A DNA stretch of 64,000 bases from Paenibacillus cymbidii (GTDB taxonomy: Bacteria > Bacillota > Bacilli > Paenibacillales > NBRC-103111). The translations under genes were made by a program, and so were the position numbers. The notes below the pieces were generated by a model. That model was not told the origin of the DNA. It was given only the letters and a program-made list of their open reading frames with translations, and made no database searches. Below are positions 24,496-33,224 of this stretch, in pieces (the first letter of the stretch is position 1; the number at the start of each line of letters is the position of its first letter). Location: NCBI RefSeq assembly GCF_004764705.1, contig NZ_SHLX01000008.1, positions 240,294 to 304,293 on the forward strand, written 5' to 3'.

Positions 24496-26388
24496 CTACG
24501 CCCGCTGCCGCTGCTTGCGGGTCGCCAGCAGCATCGCCTGCAGCTCCGCCGCCACCCGTTCGGCGGTAAGGCCGACTTCCGCGCGCTGCTCCTTGATGCT
24601 GCCATGCTCGACAAAATAATCCGGCACGGCCATCGGCTTGATGGCAAGGCCATAAACACCCTGCTGCGCGTAAAACTCCAGCACTGCACTGCCGAATCCG
24701 CCCGCCAGAGCGCCTTCCTCCAGCGTGACGATCGGCATGCGTTTCTCCCCGATCTCCGTCAGCATCCGCTCGTCCAGCGGCTTGATGAAACGGGCATTGA
24801 CGATGCGCACACTGACGCCGTGAGGCCTCAGCATATCCGCCGCCTCTTCCGCTAGCTGAACCATCGGTCCAACCGCCATAATGACGCAGCGGTCGCCTTC
24901 GCGTACGGTTTCCCAGGTGCCGATCGGAATCGGCTTCAGCTCCGAATCCAGCTTGACGCCGGTTCCGTTGATGCGCGGGTAACGAACCGCTATCGGCCCG
25001 TCGTTGTATGCCGTCGCCGTCAGCAGCATGTGCCGCAACTCGTTTTCGTCCTTCGGCATCATCAGCGTCATGTTCGGAATGCTGCGCAAAAAGGCGATGT
25101 CGTAAACGCCCTGATGCGTTTCGCCGTCCGCTCCGACGAAACCGGCACGGTCGATCGCAAACGCGACATTCAGGTTTTGCCGGCAAATGTCATGCACGAC
25201 TTGATCGTAAGCGCGCTGCAGGAAGGTGGAATAAACGGCAAATACGGGCTTCCTTCCTTCGACGGCAAGCGCGGCGCAAAGCGTCGCGGCATGCTGCTCG
25301 GCGATGCCGACGTCGATCATGCGATCCGGGAACTGTTCGGCGAATTTGAGCAAGCCGGAGCCTCCCGGCATGGCCGGCGTCACGGCAACGATGCGGGAAT
25401 CGTGTTTGGCCAGCTCGATCAGCGTGTCGCCGAAAACTTCGGTGTACATAGGGGCGCCGACCGATTTGATCATTTTGCCGGACTCGATCTTGTACGGACT
25501 GGCGCCGTGCCAGGCGTAGGAGTCGGCCTCCGCAGGCGTATAACCTTTGCCTTTGACCGTCAATACGTGAAGCAGCACCGGACCTTGCGTCTTGTCCGCT
25601 TGTTTGAAAGCGTTGATGAGTTGTTCCGTGTCGTGGCCGTCAATCGGGCCTAGGTACGTAAAACCGAACTCCTCGAACAGAACGCCGGAGACAAGCAAAT
25701 ATTTCAAGCTGTCTTTGACCCGCTCCGCCGTTTTGGCAAGCGTGCCGCCGATCGCTGGAATTTTCTTCAGCAGGTGTTCGACTTCTTCTTTCATTTTGCG
25801 GTAATGCTTGTCTGTCCGGATTTTGTTCAAATAATTGTGCAAGGCGCCGACGTTCGGCGAAATCGACATCTCGTTGTCGTTCAGCACGACGAGCAGGTTC
25901 TTCTTCTCATGGCCGATATGGTTCATCGCTTCCAGCGCCATGCCGCCGGTAAGCGCGCCGTCGCCGATGACGGCGATGACCCGGTTGTTTTCGCCTTTCA
26001 AGTCGCGCGCCATCGCCATGCCCATCGCCGCCGACAGCGACGTGCTGCTGTGCCCCGCTTCCCAGACGTCGTGCTCGCTTTCCGCGCTTTTGACGAAGCC
26101 GCACAACCCTTTGTACTTGCGCAGCGTATCGAACCGGTCTTTGCGTCCGGTCAAAATTTTATGTACGTAGGACTGGTGTCCGACGTCGAAAATCAGTTTG
26201 TCCTCGGGACTGCGGAACAAATAATGAAGCACGATGGTGAGCTCGACTACCCCTAAATTGGAAGAAAGATGGCCGCCGGTTACCGACAGCTTCTCGATCA
26301 AAAACTTGCGGATGTCGGCGGCCAGAACATCGAGTTCCTGGACGCTAAGCTGCTTCAGGTCTTCAGGCCGGTTGATTCGTTCGAGCAC
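24496..26388 (-). CDS. dxs: 1-deoxy-D-xylulose-5-phosphate synthase
   Basis: First enzyme of the MEP isoprenoid pathway. It condenses pyruvate and glyceraldehyde 3-phosphate using thiamine diphosphate. It has 630 aa, full length. The thiamine/Mg motif is [15 protein letters not shown] near residue 150. The transketolase-type pyrimidine domain begins about 315 ([31 protein letters not shown]), with [15 protein letters not shown] further on. Start is GTG 26388 with GAGGGAAC upstream, inside the last codons of oapA (26-nt overlap). Confidence 0.97.
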   Translation of the reverse strand: MLERINRPEDLKQLSVQELDVLAADIRKFLIEKLSVTGGHLSSNLGVVELTIVLHYLFRSPEDKLIFDVGHQSYVHKILTGRKDRFDTLRKYKGLCGFVKSAESEHDVWEAGHSSTSLSAAMGMAMARDLKGENNRVIAVIGDGALTGGMALEAMNHIGHEKKNLLVVLNDNEMSISPNVGALHNYLNKIRTDKHYRKMKEEVEHLLKKIPAIGGTLAKTAERVKDSLKYLLVSGVLFEEFGFTYLGPIDGHDTEQLINAFKQADKTQGPVLLHVLTVKGKGYTPAEADSYAWHGASPYKIESGKMIKSVGAPMYTEVFGDTLIELAKHDSRIVAVTPAMPGGSGLLKFAEQFPDRMIDVGIAEQHAATLCAALAVEGRKPVFAVYSTFLQRAYDQVVHDICRQNLNVAFAIDRAGFVGADGETHQGVYDIAFLRSIPNMTLMMPKDENELRHMLLTATAYNDGPIAVRYPRINGTGVKLDSELKPIPIGTWETVREGDRCVIMAVGPMVQLAEEAADMLRPHGVSVRIVNARFIKPLDERMLTEIGEKRMPIVTLEEGALAGGFGSAVLEFYAQQGVYGLAIKPMAVPDYFVEHGSIKEQRAEVGLTAERVAAELQAMLLATRKQRQRA

Positions 26389-26998
26389 GTTTGTTCCCTC
26401 GCTTTACGCTGTTCGTTTTTTGCTTGCGTTTCGTGCGGAGCAATCGCAGCTTGAACCGGCGCTCCAGAAAATAGAAGAGCTTGCCGATATAAAGAACGAT
26501 ATCCGTCGCATGATGGATCGAAAACGATTTGCCAAGCGCCTTCCCGCCCACCGTCATCGCCGATACGAGCGCCGTGAACACGACGCTGACCGCCGTGCTA
26601 AGCGCGCCGTTGCCGTCGCCGACCGTGCTCATCAGCTTGATTACAACGGCCGCGGTGGCCGCTCCGCTGATGACGCTGGCGACGTCGCCAACCACATCGT
26701 TGCAGAAGTTGGAAAAGCGGTCGGCGTTGCGCACGATCTGGATCGCCTGTTTGGCGCCGCGGACGCGCTCGGAAGCCATGCCGTGGAATGGCGCTTCGCT
26801 GGCGGCGGCAGCCGCAAGTCCCATCATATCGAACACGATACCGGTAATAACCAGAAAAATGACAATCAGCATGCCCACGCCCCAGCTAACCCCGACCAGA
26901 ATGGACGTCGAAGCAACCGTGAACAGGCACGCCAACACGAAAGTGACGATTGATATGAAAATGCTCCAGCGAAACGAATTTCGCAGCGAAAATTTCAT
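26363..26998 (-). CDS. oapA: OLE-associated membrane protein OapA
   Basis: Integral membrane protein of about 211 aa that forms a ribonucleoprotein with OLE RNA. Hydrophobic segments lie at about 10-30, 33-55, 108-128 and 138-158. The basic C-terminal tail ([29 protein letters not shown]) is suited to RNA contact. The identification rests on membrane topology, size and position directly downstream of OLE RNA and upstream of dxs, the layout described for Bacillus halodurans. ATG 26998 is chosen because GAAGGGTGAT lies upstream. Confidence 0.88.
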   Translation of the reverse strand: MKFSLRNSFRWSIFISIVTFVLACLFTVASTSILVGVSWGVGMLIVIFLVITGIVFDMMGLAAAAASEAPFHGMASERVRGAKQAIQIVRNADRFSNFCNDVVGDVASVISGAATAAVVIKLMSTVGDGNGALSTAVSVVFTALVSAMTVGGKALGKSFSIHHATDIVLYIGKLFYFLERRFKLRLLRTKRKQKTNSVKRGNKRARTNQPA

Positions 26999-27061
26999 GC
27001 AGCAGATCACCCTTCAGCTAACGCATACTCCGCCTGGCCTTGACATGGCGGATGGCAACAG

Positions 27062-27713
27062 ATCAATCAAATGAGTGGCAGCTTCCTGAGTAAACGCTGT
27101 GGCTTAGGTCCAGTAGGTTTTCCCAAGCGAGACACCCTAGCGTCGCCGGAAGGGCGGTTTCCCTTTACGCTCGCCTTGTTGCCGTCTCCGGACATCAGAC
27201 TGGATTACCACTTAGTCCACACTATAATCCCCAAGAAGCCTCACGGCACGCGAACAGTCTAGGAGTTTTCCTCGGACAGCCCTTGAACCATTCCTTAGCC
27301 TCTTTTGCAGGACACGTTTCATGCGGCATCCGGCAACCGTCTTATTGGCCGATAATCCGGTTCCCTACCATCCGCAATCCCCGGTGCCCCACTCAAGGCA
27401 GGCTACGCTGCACACAGGTCGTTTTAGTATAAAGAGGATGTCCTTATACAGGTGAGATCCGCGCTTGCAGGTTCATACCCCAAGCCGTAACCGGGCGCTC
27501 GGTGGCGCAAAAGCTACGCACTTGGGCCTCCGCGGAAGCAGGGTCAACGCCCACATGCCATTGTGGATCGCCCTACAACCTTAACTCCCAGCATCAGCCC
27601 CCGACTGGGCGTCAGAAGCCAACACCAGGAACTTCATCGATGTGCCCTTTGGCGAATTTTTAGGCCCGCCTTCAGAATGGTAGGCCGACTAGAATACTGC
27701 GCCACTCAAAGAT
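27062..27713 (-). ncRNA. ole: OLE RNA (ornate large extremophilic RNA)
   Basis: A ~650-nt structured non-coding RNA on the minus strand between ispA and oapA. No conserved frame spans it. A consensus promoter is placed to start transcription near 27713. Segments I recognise from memory of the OLE consensus, on the RNA strand, are GGGCGUUGACCCUGC (about 27543-27557), CGGAGGCCCAAGUGCGUAGC (about 27515-27534) and GCGCCACCGAGCGCCC further on. The position ispA-OLE-oapA-dxs is the known one. OLE RNA binds OapA at the membrane and helps with cold, alcohol and Mg2+ stress in B. halodurans. Ends are approximate. Confidence 0.9.
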
Positions 27714-27719
27714 GGTTCC

Positions 27720-27749
27720 ATTATAACACACGGGACAAAACGTTCTCAA
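27720..27749 (-). promoter_or_regulatory. Promoter of OLE RNA
   Basis: Minus-strand TTGAGA (27744-27749), an 18-nt spacer and a perfect TATAAT (27720-27725). It lies in the 80-nt gap downstream of ispA. OLE RNA and oapA can therefore be transcribed independently of the upstream operon. Confidence 0.8.
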
Positions 27750-27792
27750 TGAAACTTCTTCCGCCCTTGTACCGGGCAGCTGCGATTGCATG

Positions 27793-28707
27793 TCACCGGT
27801 CGCGGTTCACCAGGTAACCGGCAAGCTCCAGCAAACGCCGCGGCTCGCGGAAACCGGCCGCCGCAATCGCATCCGTCGCCTCCTGCGTCAGCTTGCGCAC
27901 CTTCTCCCGCGAGGTTTCGAGACCGATCAAATACGGATAAGTCACTTTTTTCTGGCGCTCGTCGCTCTTAACTGGCTTGCCGAGCTTGATTTCGTCGCCG
28001 ACCAGGTCGAGAATGTCGTCCTGAATCTGGAACGCCAGCCCGATGCAACGGCCGAACGTCTCCAGCGCCGCCAGCTGCGCTTCGTTCGCCCCGGCGATAT
28101 GGCCGCCGGCACGCAGCGAAAAGACGATGAGATCAGCCGTTTTGTGCAGATGGATGAATTCCAGCTCCTCCGGCCTCGTGATGCCTTGCTCGCCGAGCAT
28201 GTCGGCCGCTTGTCCGCCGACCATGCCGGCGAATCCGGCGCGAACGGCAAGCTCTTCGACGATGGCCAGGCCGCGCTCCGCCGGCAGCCCGCTCTCGCGG
28301 AACGCCCGCGCGATCGCGAAGAAGGCGTGCGTCAGCAAACCGTCGCCGGCCAGAATCGCCATCGCTTCGCCGTATACCTTATGGTTCGTTGGCTTGCCGC
28401 GGCGGAAGTCGTCGTTGTCCATCGCCGGCAAGTCATCGTGGATGAGCGAATACGTATGCACCATCTCGATCGCGCATGCGACCGGCATGGCCGCCATCTT
28501 GCTGCCGCCAAGCGCTTCCGCCGCGGCGATGACAAGAATCGGCCGCAGCCGTTTGCCGCCGGCCATCAGGGAATAGTCCGCCGCGGCGCGCAAAGAGGCG
28601 GGAATGTCCCACGAGGCCGGCAAGGCGCCGGCCAGCTCGCGTTCGATTTCCGCCGCCGTATCCGCTATATAGGTTGCTATCGTATCGATGCCGATCCCGT
28701 CTTTCAC
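27793..28707 (-). CDS. ispA: Polyprenyl (farnesyl) diphosphate synthase
   Basis: Chain-elongating trans-prenyltransferase that makes farnesyl diphosphate from IPP and DMAPP/GPP. It has about 304 aa. The first Asp-rich motif DDLPAMD lies in LIHDDLPAMDNDDFRRG and the second DDILD in AFQIQDDILDLVGD. Substrate-binding GGKRLRP is near residue 48. I place the start at GTG 28707, which overlaps the xseB stop (GTGA); the frame continues further upstream but those residues belong to the overlapping xseB region. Together with dxs it supplies isoprenoid precursors. Confidence 0.95.
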   Translation of the reverse strand: MKDGIGIDTIATYIADTAAEIERELAGALPASWDIPASLRAAADYSLMAGGKRLRPILVIAAAEALGGSKMAAMPVACAIEMVHTYSLIHDDLPAMDNDDFRRGKPTNHKVYGEAMAILAGDGLLTHAFFAIARAFRESGLPAERGLAIVEELAVRAGFAGMVGGQAADMLGEQGITRPEELEFIHLHKTADLIVFSLRAGGHIAGANEAQLAALETFGRCIGLAFQIQDDILDLVGDEIKLGKPVKSDERQKKVTYPYLIGLETSREKVRKLTQEATDAIAAAGFREPRRLLELAGYLVNRDR

Positions 28708-28961
28708 CCTTCGTCCGTCCCCGCTGTAAATGGTTTTTTCGTATAAGTGCCGTTTTCTTCGATCAGCATTTCGATCTTGCGTTCGACGTTCTCCAGCTTG
28801 CCGCTGCACAGCTGGGACAGCCGCATGCCTTCCTGGAACAGCTCGATCGCCTGCTCGAGCGGAATGTCGCCGCTCTCGAGCTTGGACACGATCGTCTCCA
28901 GCTTGTCCATCGCCTGCTCGAAGCTAAGCTCCTCCGCCTTGGTTTCCTTCGTCACCGGCAT
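28704..28961 (-). CDS. xseB: Exodeoxyribonuclease VII small subunit
   Basis: 85-aa subunit of the single-strand-specific exonuclease VII. The family helix pair LSFEQAMDKLETIVSKLESGDIPLEQAIELFQEGMRLSQLCSGKLENVERKIEML is complete. GGAGGAGA precedes the ATG, which lies inside the 3' end of xseA (38-nt overlap). Confidence 0.95.
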   Translation of the reverse strand: MPVTKETKAEELSFEQAMDKLETIVSKLESGDIPLEQAIELFQEGMRLSQLCSGKLENVERKIEMLIEENGTYTKKPFTAGTDEG

Positions 28962-30309
28962 TCTCCTCCATTTCCCACACGTGGCAACCGATCATTCCGT
29001 CGGTCACGCGCACTCGCACCATATCCCCGATCTGCACGTCGCCAAGCGATTTGATCAGCTTCTTGCGATTGTCGTCGTAGACGAGGCTGTAGCCGCGCTG
29101 CATCACCTTCAGCGGGCTGAGCGCGTCGAGCTGGCGCATGCGCGTATCCAGCGCGCTGCCGCTCGCCCGCAGCGCCGCCTGCATCGCCTGCACAAGCTGG
29201 CGGCGGTTCGTCTGCGTGCGCTGTCTTGCGGCGGCCAGTTGCTCCTTCGGGCTGTATGCCGACAGGCTGCGCTCGAGCCGCAGCTTGCGCTCCTTGCCGC
29301 GCACGTATAACGTCTGCATGCGGTAGCCGAGCTGCTCGCGCAGCCGGTCAAGCCGCTGCGACGGCTGCTGCACGAGCCGCCGCGGCTGGGCCAGCGCCGG
29401 CGAACGCACGAGCCGCGCCAGCCGCTCGCGCTGCAGCTGCGCCAGCTTCGCCAGGCTGCGGCGGCTGCGCTGGGCCAGCTGCGCCACTTGCAGGCGCAGC
29501 TCGGCCGCGTGCGGCACGGCCAGCTCCGCGGCAGCGGTTGGCGTGGCGGCGCGCAGGTCGGCAACGAAGTCGGCGATCGTGAAGTCGGTCTCGTGGCCAA
29601 CGGCCGAGATGACGGGGATCGCCGAATGGTAGATCGCGCGCGCCACCGCTTCCTCGTTGAACGCCCACAGCTCTTCGAGCGAGCCGCCGCCGCGGCCGAC
29701 GATCAGCACGTCGACTTCGGCGCGCTCGTTCATCGTGCGGATCGCCCGCGCGATCGCTGGCGCCGCTTGCGTGCCTTGCACGAGCACCGGATGCAGCAGC
29801 ACCGGCACGGAAGGAAACCGCCGCTGCAGCGTAATGATGATGTCGCGCACGGCTGCGCCGGTAGGTGACGTAATGACGCCAATCGCCCGCGGGAAGCGCG
29901 GAATCGGCCGTTTGCGGTATTCGGCGAACAGTCCCTCCTCGTCGAGCTTCTTCTTCAGTTGCTCATAGGCGAGGTAGAGACTGCCGATGCCGTCCGGCTG
30001 CATGTGCGTTACATAAAACTGGTACGCCCCGTCGCGCTCGTACACCGAAATGTTGCCCCGGGCGATCACCTTCGTGCCTTCCTTCGGCAGGAAAGCGAGC
30101 CGCTGGTTGTGCGAAGCGAACATAATGCTTTTGACCCGGCTCGCTTCGTCCTTCAGCGTAAAATAGAAGTGGCCGCTCGTATGCCGCGTGAAATTGGAAA
30201 TTTCCCCGCGCACCCAAACGTCCTGCAAGGTTGCGTCATTTTCAAGTCGGGCCTTGATGTAGCGGGTCAGCTGCTTGACCGACAACACATCCGCATCGTT
30301 CACGCGCAT
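28924..30309 (-). CDS. xseA: Exodeoxyribonuclease VII large subunit
   Basis: Catalytic subunit of exonuclease VII, 461 aa. The N-terminal OB-fold (VKQLTRYIKARLENDATLQDVWVRGEISNFTRHTSGHFYFTLKDE) spans about 1-105. The catalytic domain contains RFPRAIGVITSPTGAAVRDI and the Asp/Gly-rich DVLIVGRGGGSLEELWAFNEE. A long coiled-coil region runs from about 260 to 390, where the DNA is very GC-rich. It begins 6 nt after folD. Confidence 0.96.
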   Translation of the reverse strand: MRVNDADVLSVKQLTRYIKARLENDATLQDVWVRGEISNFTRHTSGHFYFTLKDEASRVKSIMFASHNQRLAFLPKEGTKVIARGNISVYERDGAYQFYVTHMQPDGIGSLYLAYEQLKKKLDEEGLFAEYRKRPIPRFPRAIGVITSPTGAAVRDIIITLQRRFPSVPVLLHPVLVQGTQAAPAIARAIRTMNERAEVDVLIVGRGGGSLEELWAFNEEAVARAIYHSAIPVISAVGHETDFTIADFVADLRAATPTAAAELAVPHAAELRLQVAQLAQRSRRSLAKLAQLQRERLARLVRSPALAQPRRLVQQPSQRLDRLREQLGYRMQTLYVRGKERKLRLERSLSAYSPKEQLAAARQRTQTNRRQLVQAMQAALRASGSALDTRMRQLDALSPLKVMQRGYSLVYDDNRKKLIKSLGDVQIGDMVRVRVTDGMIGCHVWEMEENAGDEGNQGGGA

Positions 30310-30315
30310 GGCGTT

Positions 30316-31170
30316 CTACCGGTTCGCCGCGCGGCGCGCCGATTGCAGCGTGTTGTTCAGCAGCATCGTAATCGTCATCGGACCGACGCAGCCCGGTACC
30401 GGCGTAATAAGGCCGGCTACCTCCGCCGCATCGGCGAAATCGACGTCGCCGCACAGCTTGCCGTCCGCACCGCGGTTCATGCCGACGTCGATGACGACGG
30501 CGCCCGGCTTCACATGCTCGCGCTTCACCAGACCGGCGCGGCCGACGGCGCTGATCAGAATATCCGCCTGGCGCGTGATATCCGCCAGGTTCGGCGTGCG
30601 CGAATGGCACACCGTTACCGTCGCATGCTCGCGCAACAGCAGCAGCGCCATCGGTTTGCCGACGATGTTGCTGCGGCCGATGACAACGGCATGTTTGCCG
30701 GCGAGCGGCACGCCGCACGTATGCAAAATTTCGATCACGCCGGCGGGCGTGCACGGCAGAAACCCTTCCTTGCCCAGCACCAGATTGCCGACGTTAACCG
30801 GATGGAAGCAGTCGACATCCTTCTCGGCGGCAATCGTTTCGTTCACTTCTTCTTCGCTGAGCCCCTTCGGCAGCGGCGACTGCACGAGAATGCCGTGAAT
30901 GCGCGGATCCTCGTTCAGCTTCACGATCAGCGCCAGCAGCTCCGCCTGGCTCGTTGTCGCCGGCAAGCGATAAGCTTCCGACAGCATGCCGGCGTCCTCG
31001 CAGGCTTTGATTTTGTTGCGCACGTACACGGCCGAAGCCGGGTCGTCGCCGACGAGAACGACCGCCAAGCCCGGCTGGACGCCGCTTTCCTTCAGCGCCG
31101 CCGTCTCCTGCTTGATTCGTTCGCGGCGGCTGGCGACGATTTCTTTTCCATTCACTACTTGTGCCGTCAT
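30316..31170 (-). CDS. folD: Bifunctional methylenetetrahydrofolate dehydrogenase/cyclohydrolase
   Basis: Cytoplasmic one-carbon enzyme interconverting 5,10-methylene- and 10-formyl-tetrahydrofolate with NADP. It has 284 aa, full length. The catalytic Lys is in [14 protein letters not shown], the substrate loop is QSPLPKG, and the nucleotide-binding GRSNIVGKP and C-terminal [12 protein letters not shown] signatures are intact. It lies 27 nt after nusB in the same operon. Confidence 0.96.
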   Translation of the reverse strand: MTAQVVNGKEIVASRRERIKQETAALKESGVQPGLAVVLVGDDPASAVYVRNKIKACEDAGMLSEAYRLPATTSQAELLALIVKLNEDPRIHGILVQSPLPKGLSEEEVNETIAAEKDVDCFHPVNVGNLVLGKEGFLPCTPAGVIEILHTCGVPLAGKHAVVIGRSNIVGKPMALLLLREHATVTVCHSRTPNLADITRQADILISAVGRAGLVKREHVKPGAVVIDVGMNRGADGKLCGDVDFADAAEVAGLITPVPGCVGPMTITMLLNNTLQSARRAANR

Positions 31171-31197
31171 GGCGTTTCCCTCCGAATAATCGTTCGA

Positions 31198-31656
31198 TTA
31201 CAGCTGCTTGCTTTTTTGTTTGATGGCATCCAGCTCGCGAATCATTTTGCCCAGGACGCCGTTAACGAACTTGCCCGATTCTTCGGTCCCAAAATGTTTG
31301 GCCAAATCGATCGCTTCGTTGACGACGACTTTTGGCGGCACATCGTCGCGGTATATCATTTCGTACGTGGCCAGCCGCAGCACTTCGCGGTCGACTTTCG
31401 ACAGCCGGTCGATGCGCCAGCTTTTCAAATACTCGCTTAGCAAATCGTCGATCACCAGCTTGTGCTTCAGCGTTCCTTCCACCAGTTCTTCAATATAATG
31501 AGGCGTAATTTTTTCGTCGTTCAAGTCGAGCTCCGCCTCGTTCTCGTGCTCGGCTTCTTCGATGGCCATGGCGATCGCATCCCGCGAAGCCCCATCGTTC
31601 ATTTGCAGGTGGTACAAGCTTTGCAGCGCGATTTCACGCGCCAATCTGCGTCTCAT
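31198..31656 (-). CDS. nusB: Transcription antitermination factor NusB
   Basis: All-helical RNA-binding protein of 152 aa that acts with NusE in rRNA antitermination. Visible features: RRRLAREIALQSLYHLQMND at the start, then DDLLSEYLKSWRIDRLSKVDREVLRLATYEMIYRDDVPPKVVVNEAIDLAKHFGTEESGKFVNGVLGKM, the family signature. ATG 31656 follows AGGAGG; the open frame extends ~130 codons upstream without a site and overlaps the DUF2273 gene. Confidence 0.95.
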   Translation of the reverse strand: MRRRLAREIALQSLYHLQMNDGASRDAIAMAIEEAEHENEAELDLNDEKITPHYIEELVEGTLKHKLVIDDLLSEYLKSWRIDRLSKVDREVLRLATYEMIYRDDVPPKVVVNEAIDLAKHFGTEESGKFVNGVLGKMIRELDAIKQKSKQL

Positions 31657-31706
31657 GCGGACGTCCTCCTGTTCGTATTGCGCCAAAACCCGGGGGAAAA
31701 GAAGAA

Positions 31707-31747
31707 GAAACGGCACAACCGTCCGATAGCCCGGACGGTTCCGTTTC
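31707..31747 (-). terminator. Terminator after asp23-amaP-DUF2273 unit
   Basis: GAAACGG and AACCGTCCG on the left pair with CGGACGGTT and CCGTTTC on the right, a long two-part stem. On the minus strand it is followed by the U-rich UUCUUCUUUUCC. It lies between the DUF2273 gene and nusB, so transcription may be partly terminated there. Confidence 0.65.
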
Positions 31748-31796
31748 CCGCGATACGATGGCCGTGACGCTGGCCGGCATATCCGCCGGTAACGGC

Positions 31797-32027
31797 CTAT
31801 CTGAACATGCGCCACTTCTCCGATAACCGTCTCCACAGCTGTTCCGCGTCTTCCAGCAACGATTCCTTCCGGTCGAGCTTCCTTCCGATATGATACCCGA
31901 TAAAGACGATAAAGGCAAAAATGAGCATGTCCCAAAAGCCGACGATCAGATACAGCAAGCCAAACAAAATGCCGCCCGCCACTCCGATCGTTTTGCCGCG
32001 ATGGCGCTCCCAAAGCTCGTTCCACAT
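31797..32027 (-). CDS. DUF2273 small membrane protein
   Basis: 76-aa protein with two transmembrane helices (TIGVAGGILFGLLYLIVGFWDMLIFAFIVFIGYHIG) and a charged C-terminus. Proteins of this family regularly sit beside amaP and asp23 in Bacillota and are thought to be part of the envelope complex they form. It is 15 nt downstream of amaP. Confidence 0.85.
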   Translation of the reverse strand: MWNELWERHRGKTIGVAGGILFGLLYLIVGFWDMLIFAFIVFIGYHIGRKLDRKESLLEDAEQLWRRLSEKWRMFR

Positions 32028-32042
32028 GGCCGGCGCCCACCT

Positions 32043-32606
32043 CTATTCCACTCTGCTTTTGAACGTATGCGAAGCTTGCGCCACATTGGCCACGTATACG
32101 GACACGCTGGCAACCGGAATGCCCGTAATGTCTTCCAGATGGGCTTTCACCGCACGCTGGATTTCTTCCGTCAATTCGGGAATGGACGTTTCGCCGTCCA
32201 CGAGGGAACGAATGACGATTTCGATGCCGGCGCTGCCGACATTGACGCGCGCGCGCAAATCCTTCAAGCCGCGGGTGCGGCTCGCCGCCTTAAGCGCCAG
32301 GTTCTCCACCGTTTCGATCGAGATGCGGATGTCGCCGAACTCCGTACGTTGGTCGATCGACGGCACATTCGAACCGCCGCCGACACGAACCGATATGTAG
32401 AACAGCCGGATGCCGATCAGCAGCAGCACGAATACGGCGGCGATGAAAGGAACGGCAGTGTTCATCTCGCTATAGACCTTGTGCATGAACTCCACGGACG
32501 AGTCGTAAGAAATGGCGCCGAACGCCGCGAGCAGCAAACATACCGCGCCGGCGATCACCACAACGGTAAATATAAAAAGCAGCAGCCTGTCGATCATTTT
32601 CGCCAC
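32043..32606 (-). CDS. amaP: Alkaline shock protein membrane anchor AmaP
   Basis: Membrane protein of 187 aa that anchors Asp23. Two N-terminal transmembrane helices (LLLFIFTVVVIAGAVCLLLAAF and AVPFIAAVFVLLLIGIRLFYI) are followed by an Asp23/Gls24-like domain (RISIETVENLALKAASRTRGLKDLRARVNVGSAGIEIVIRSLVDGETSIPELTEEIQRAVKAHLEDITG). It is located between asp23 and DUF2273, the conserved order. Confidence 0.88.
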   Translation of the reverse strand: MAKMIDRLLLFIFTVVVIAGAVCLLLAAFGAISYDSSVEFMHKVYSEMNTAVPFIAAVFVLLLIGIRLFYISVRVGGGSNVPSIDQRTEFGDIRISIETVENLALKAASRTRGLKDLRARVNVGSAGIEIVIRSLVDGETSIPELTEEIQRAVKAHLEDITGIPVASVSVYVANVAQASHTFKSRVE

Positions 32607-32635
32607 TACGGCCTGTCCCCTTCCTAATTGGAGGA

Positions 32636-32664
32636 AACCCCCTGCATATGACGAAGGGGGTTTA
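32636..32664 (-). terminator. Hairpin between asp23 and amaP (possible attenuator)
   Basis: AAACCCCC (32636-32643) pairs with GGGGGTTT (32657-32664) around a 13-nt loop. Located in the 70-nt gap between asp23 and amaP, it could lower amaP expression relative to asp23. Confidence 0.6.
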
Positions 32665-32675
32665 AACTTGCGTTA

Positions 32676-33086
32676 TTATTTTACCCGCTGCGACGCGGTT
32701 TCGTCTTCTACCAACTTCTCGCTCGTCTTGAAGTGCACGTCGTGAATATGCACGTTCACTTCGACGACGCCGAGGCCGGTCATCGTTTCGATCGCTTGTT
32801 TGACGCTGCGTTGGATGTCGCTCGAGACGCGGGGAATTTTGCTGCCGTATTCGATAATGATCGAAACGTCGACAGCCGCTTCCTTCTGCCCAACCTCCAC
32901 CTTGACGCCTTTGGACAAATTTTTGCGGCCGAGCAGCTCCGCGATGCCGCCGGCGAAACCGCCGCTCATGCCGGCAACGCCTTCCACCTCGATCGTGGCC
33001 AGCCCGGCGATCACTTCGATAACTTCAGGCGCGATCTGAATGTTGCCCATGTCCGTCCTAACATAATCGGGTACGATGGTACTCAT
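32676..33086 (-). CDS. Asp23/Gls24 family envelope stress protein
   Basis: Soluble protein of 136 aa. The Asp23 fold signature is visible: IQIAPEVIEVIAGLATIEVEGVAGMSGG near the start, then VEVGQKEAAVDVSIIIEYGSKIPRVSSDIQRSVKQAIETMTGLGVVEVNVHIHDVHF. In Staphylococcus, Asp23 attaches to the membrane through AmaP and affects cell-envelope stress. Start is ATG 33086 with GGGAGGT upstream; the Met at 33101 has no site. A good promoter lies upstream. Confidence 0.92.
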   Translation of the reverse strand: MSTIVPDYVRTDMGNIQIAPEVIEVIAGLATIEVEGVAGMSGGFAGGIAELLGRKNLSKGVKVEVGQKEAAVDVSIIIEYGSKIPRVSSDIQRSVKQAIETMTGLGVVEVNVHIHDVHFKTSEKLVEDETASQRVK

Positions 33087-33151
33087 GCGATTACCTCCCA
33101 AAGTCTTCTGGTTACCGGCTGCTTAAGCCCGTACCACATCTTCTTTTCATT

Positions 33152-33179
33152 ACTATATCATTTCGCGACTTTTATGCAA
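33152..33179 (-). promoter_or_regulatory. Promoter of asp23 unit
   Basis: Minus-strand TTGCAT (33174-33179), a 16-nt spacer and TATAGT (33152-33157) preceded by an extended -10 TGA. Located in the 138-nt gap after accC. Confidence 0.65.
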
Positions 33180-33224
33180 AGTTTCGTTCGGCCGATCCGA
33201 GGGAATTGCTTCCAGCCGCCAGAA

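Noticed and set aside
27062..27713. Group II intron or remnant protein-coding gene
   Set aside because: No reverse transcriptase frame or intron ends are seen; synteny and conserved segments fit OLE RNA.
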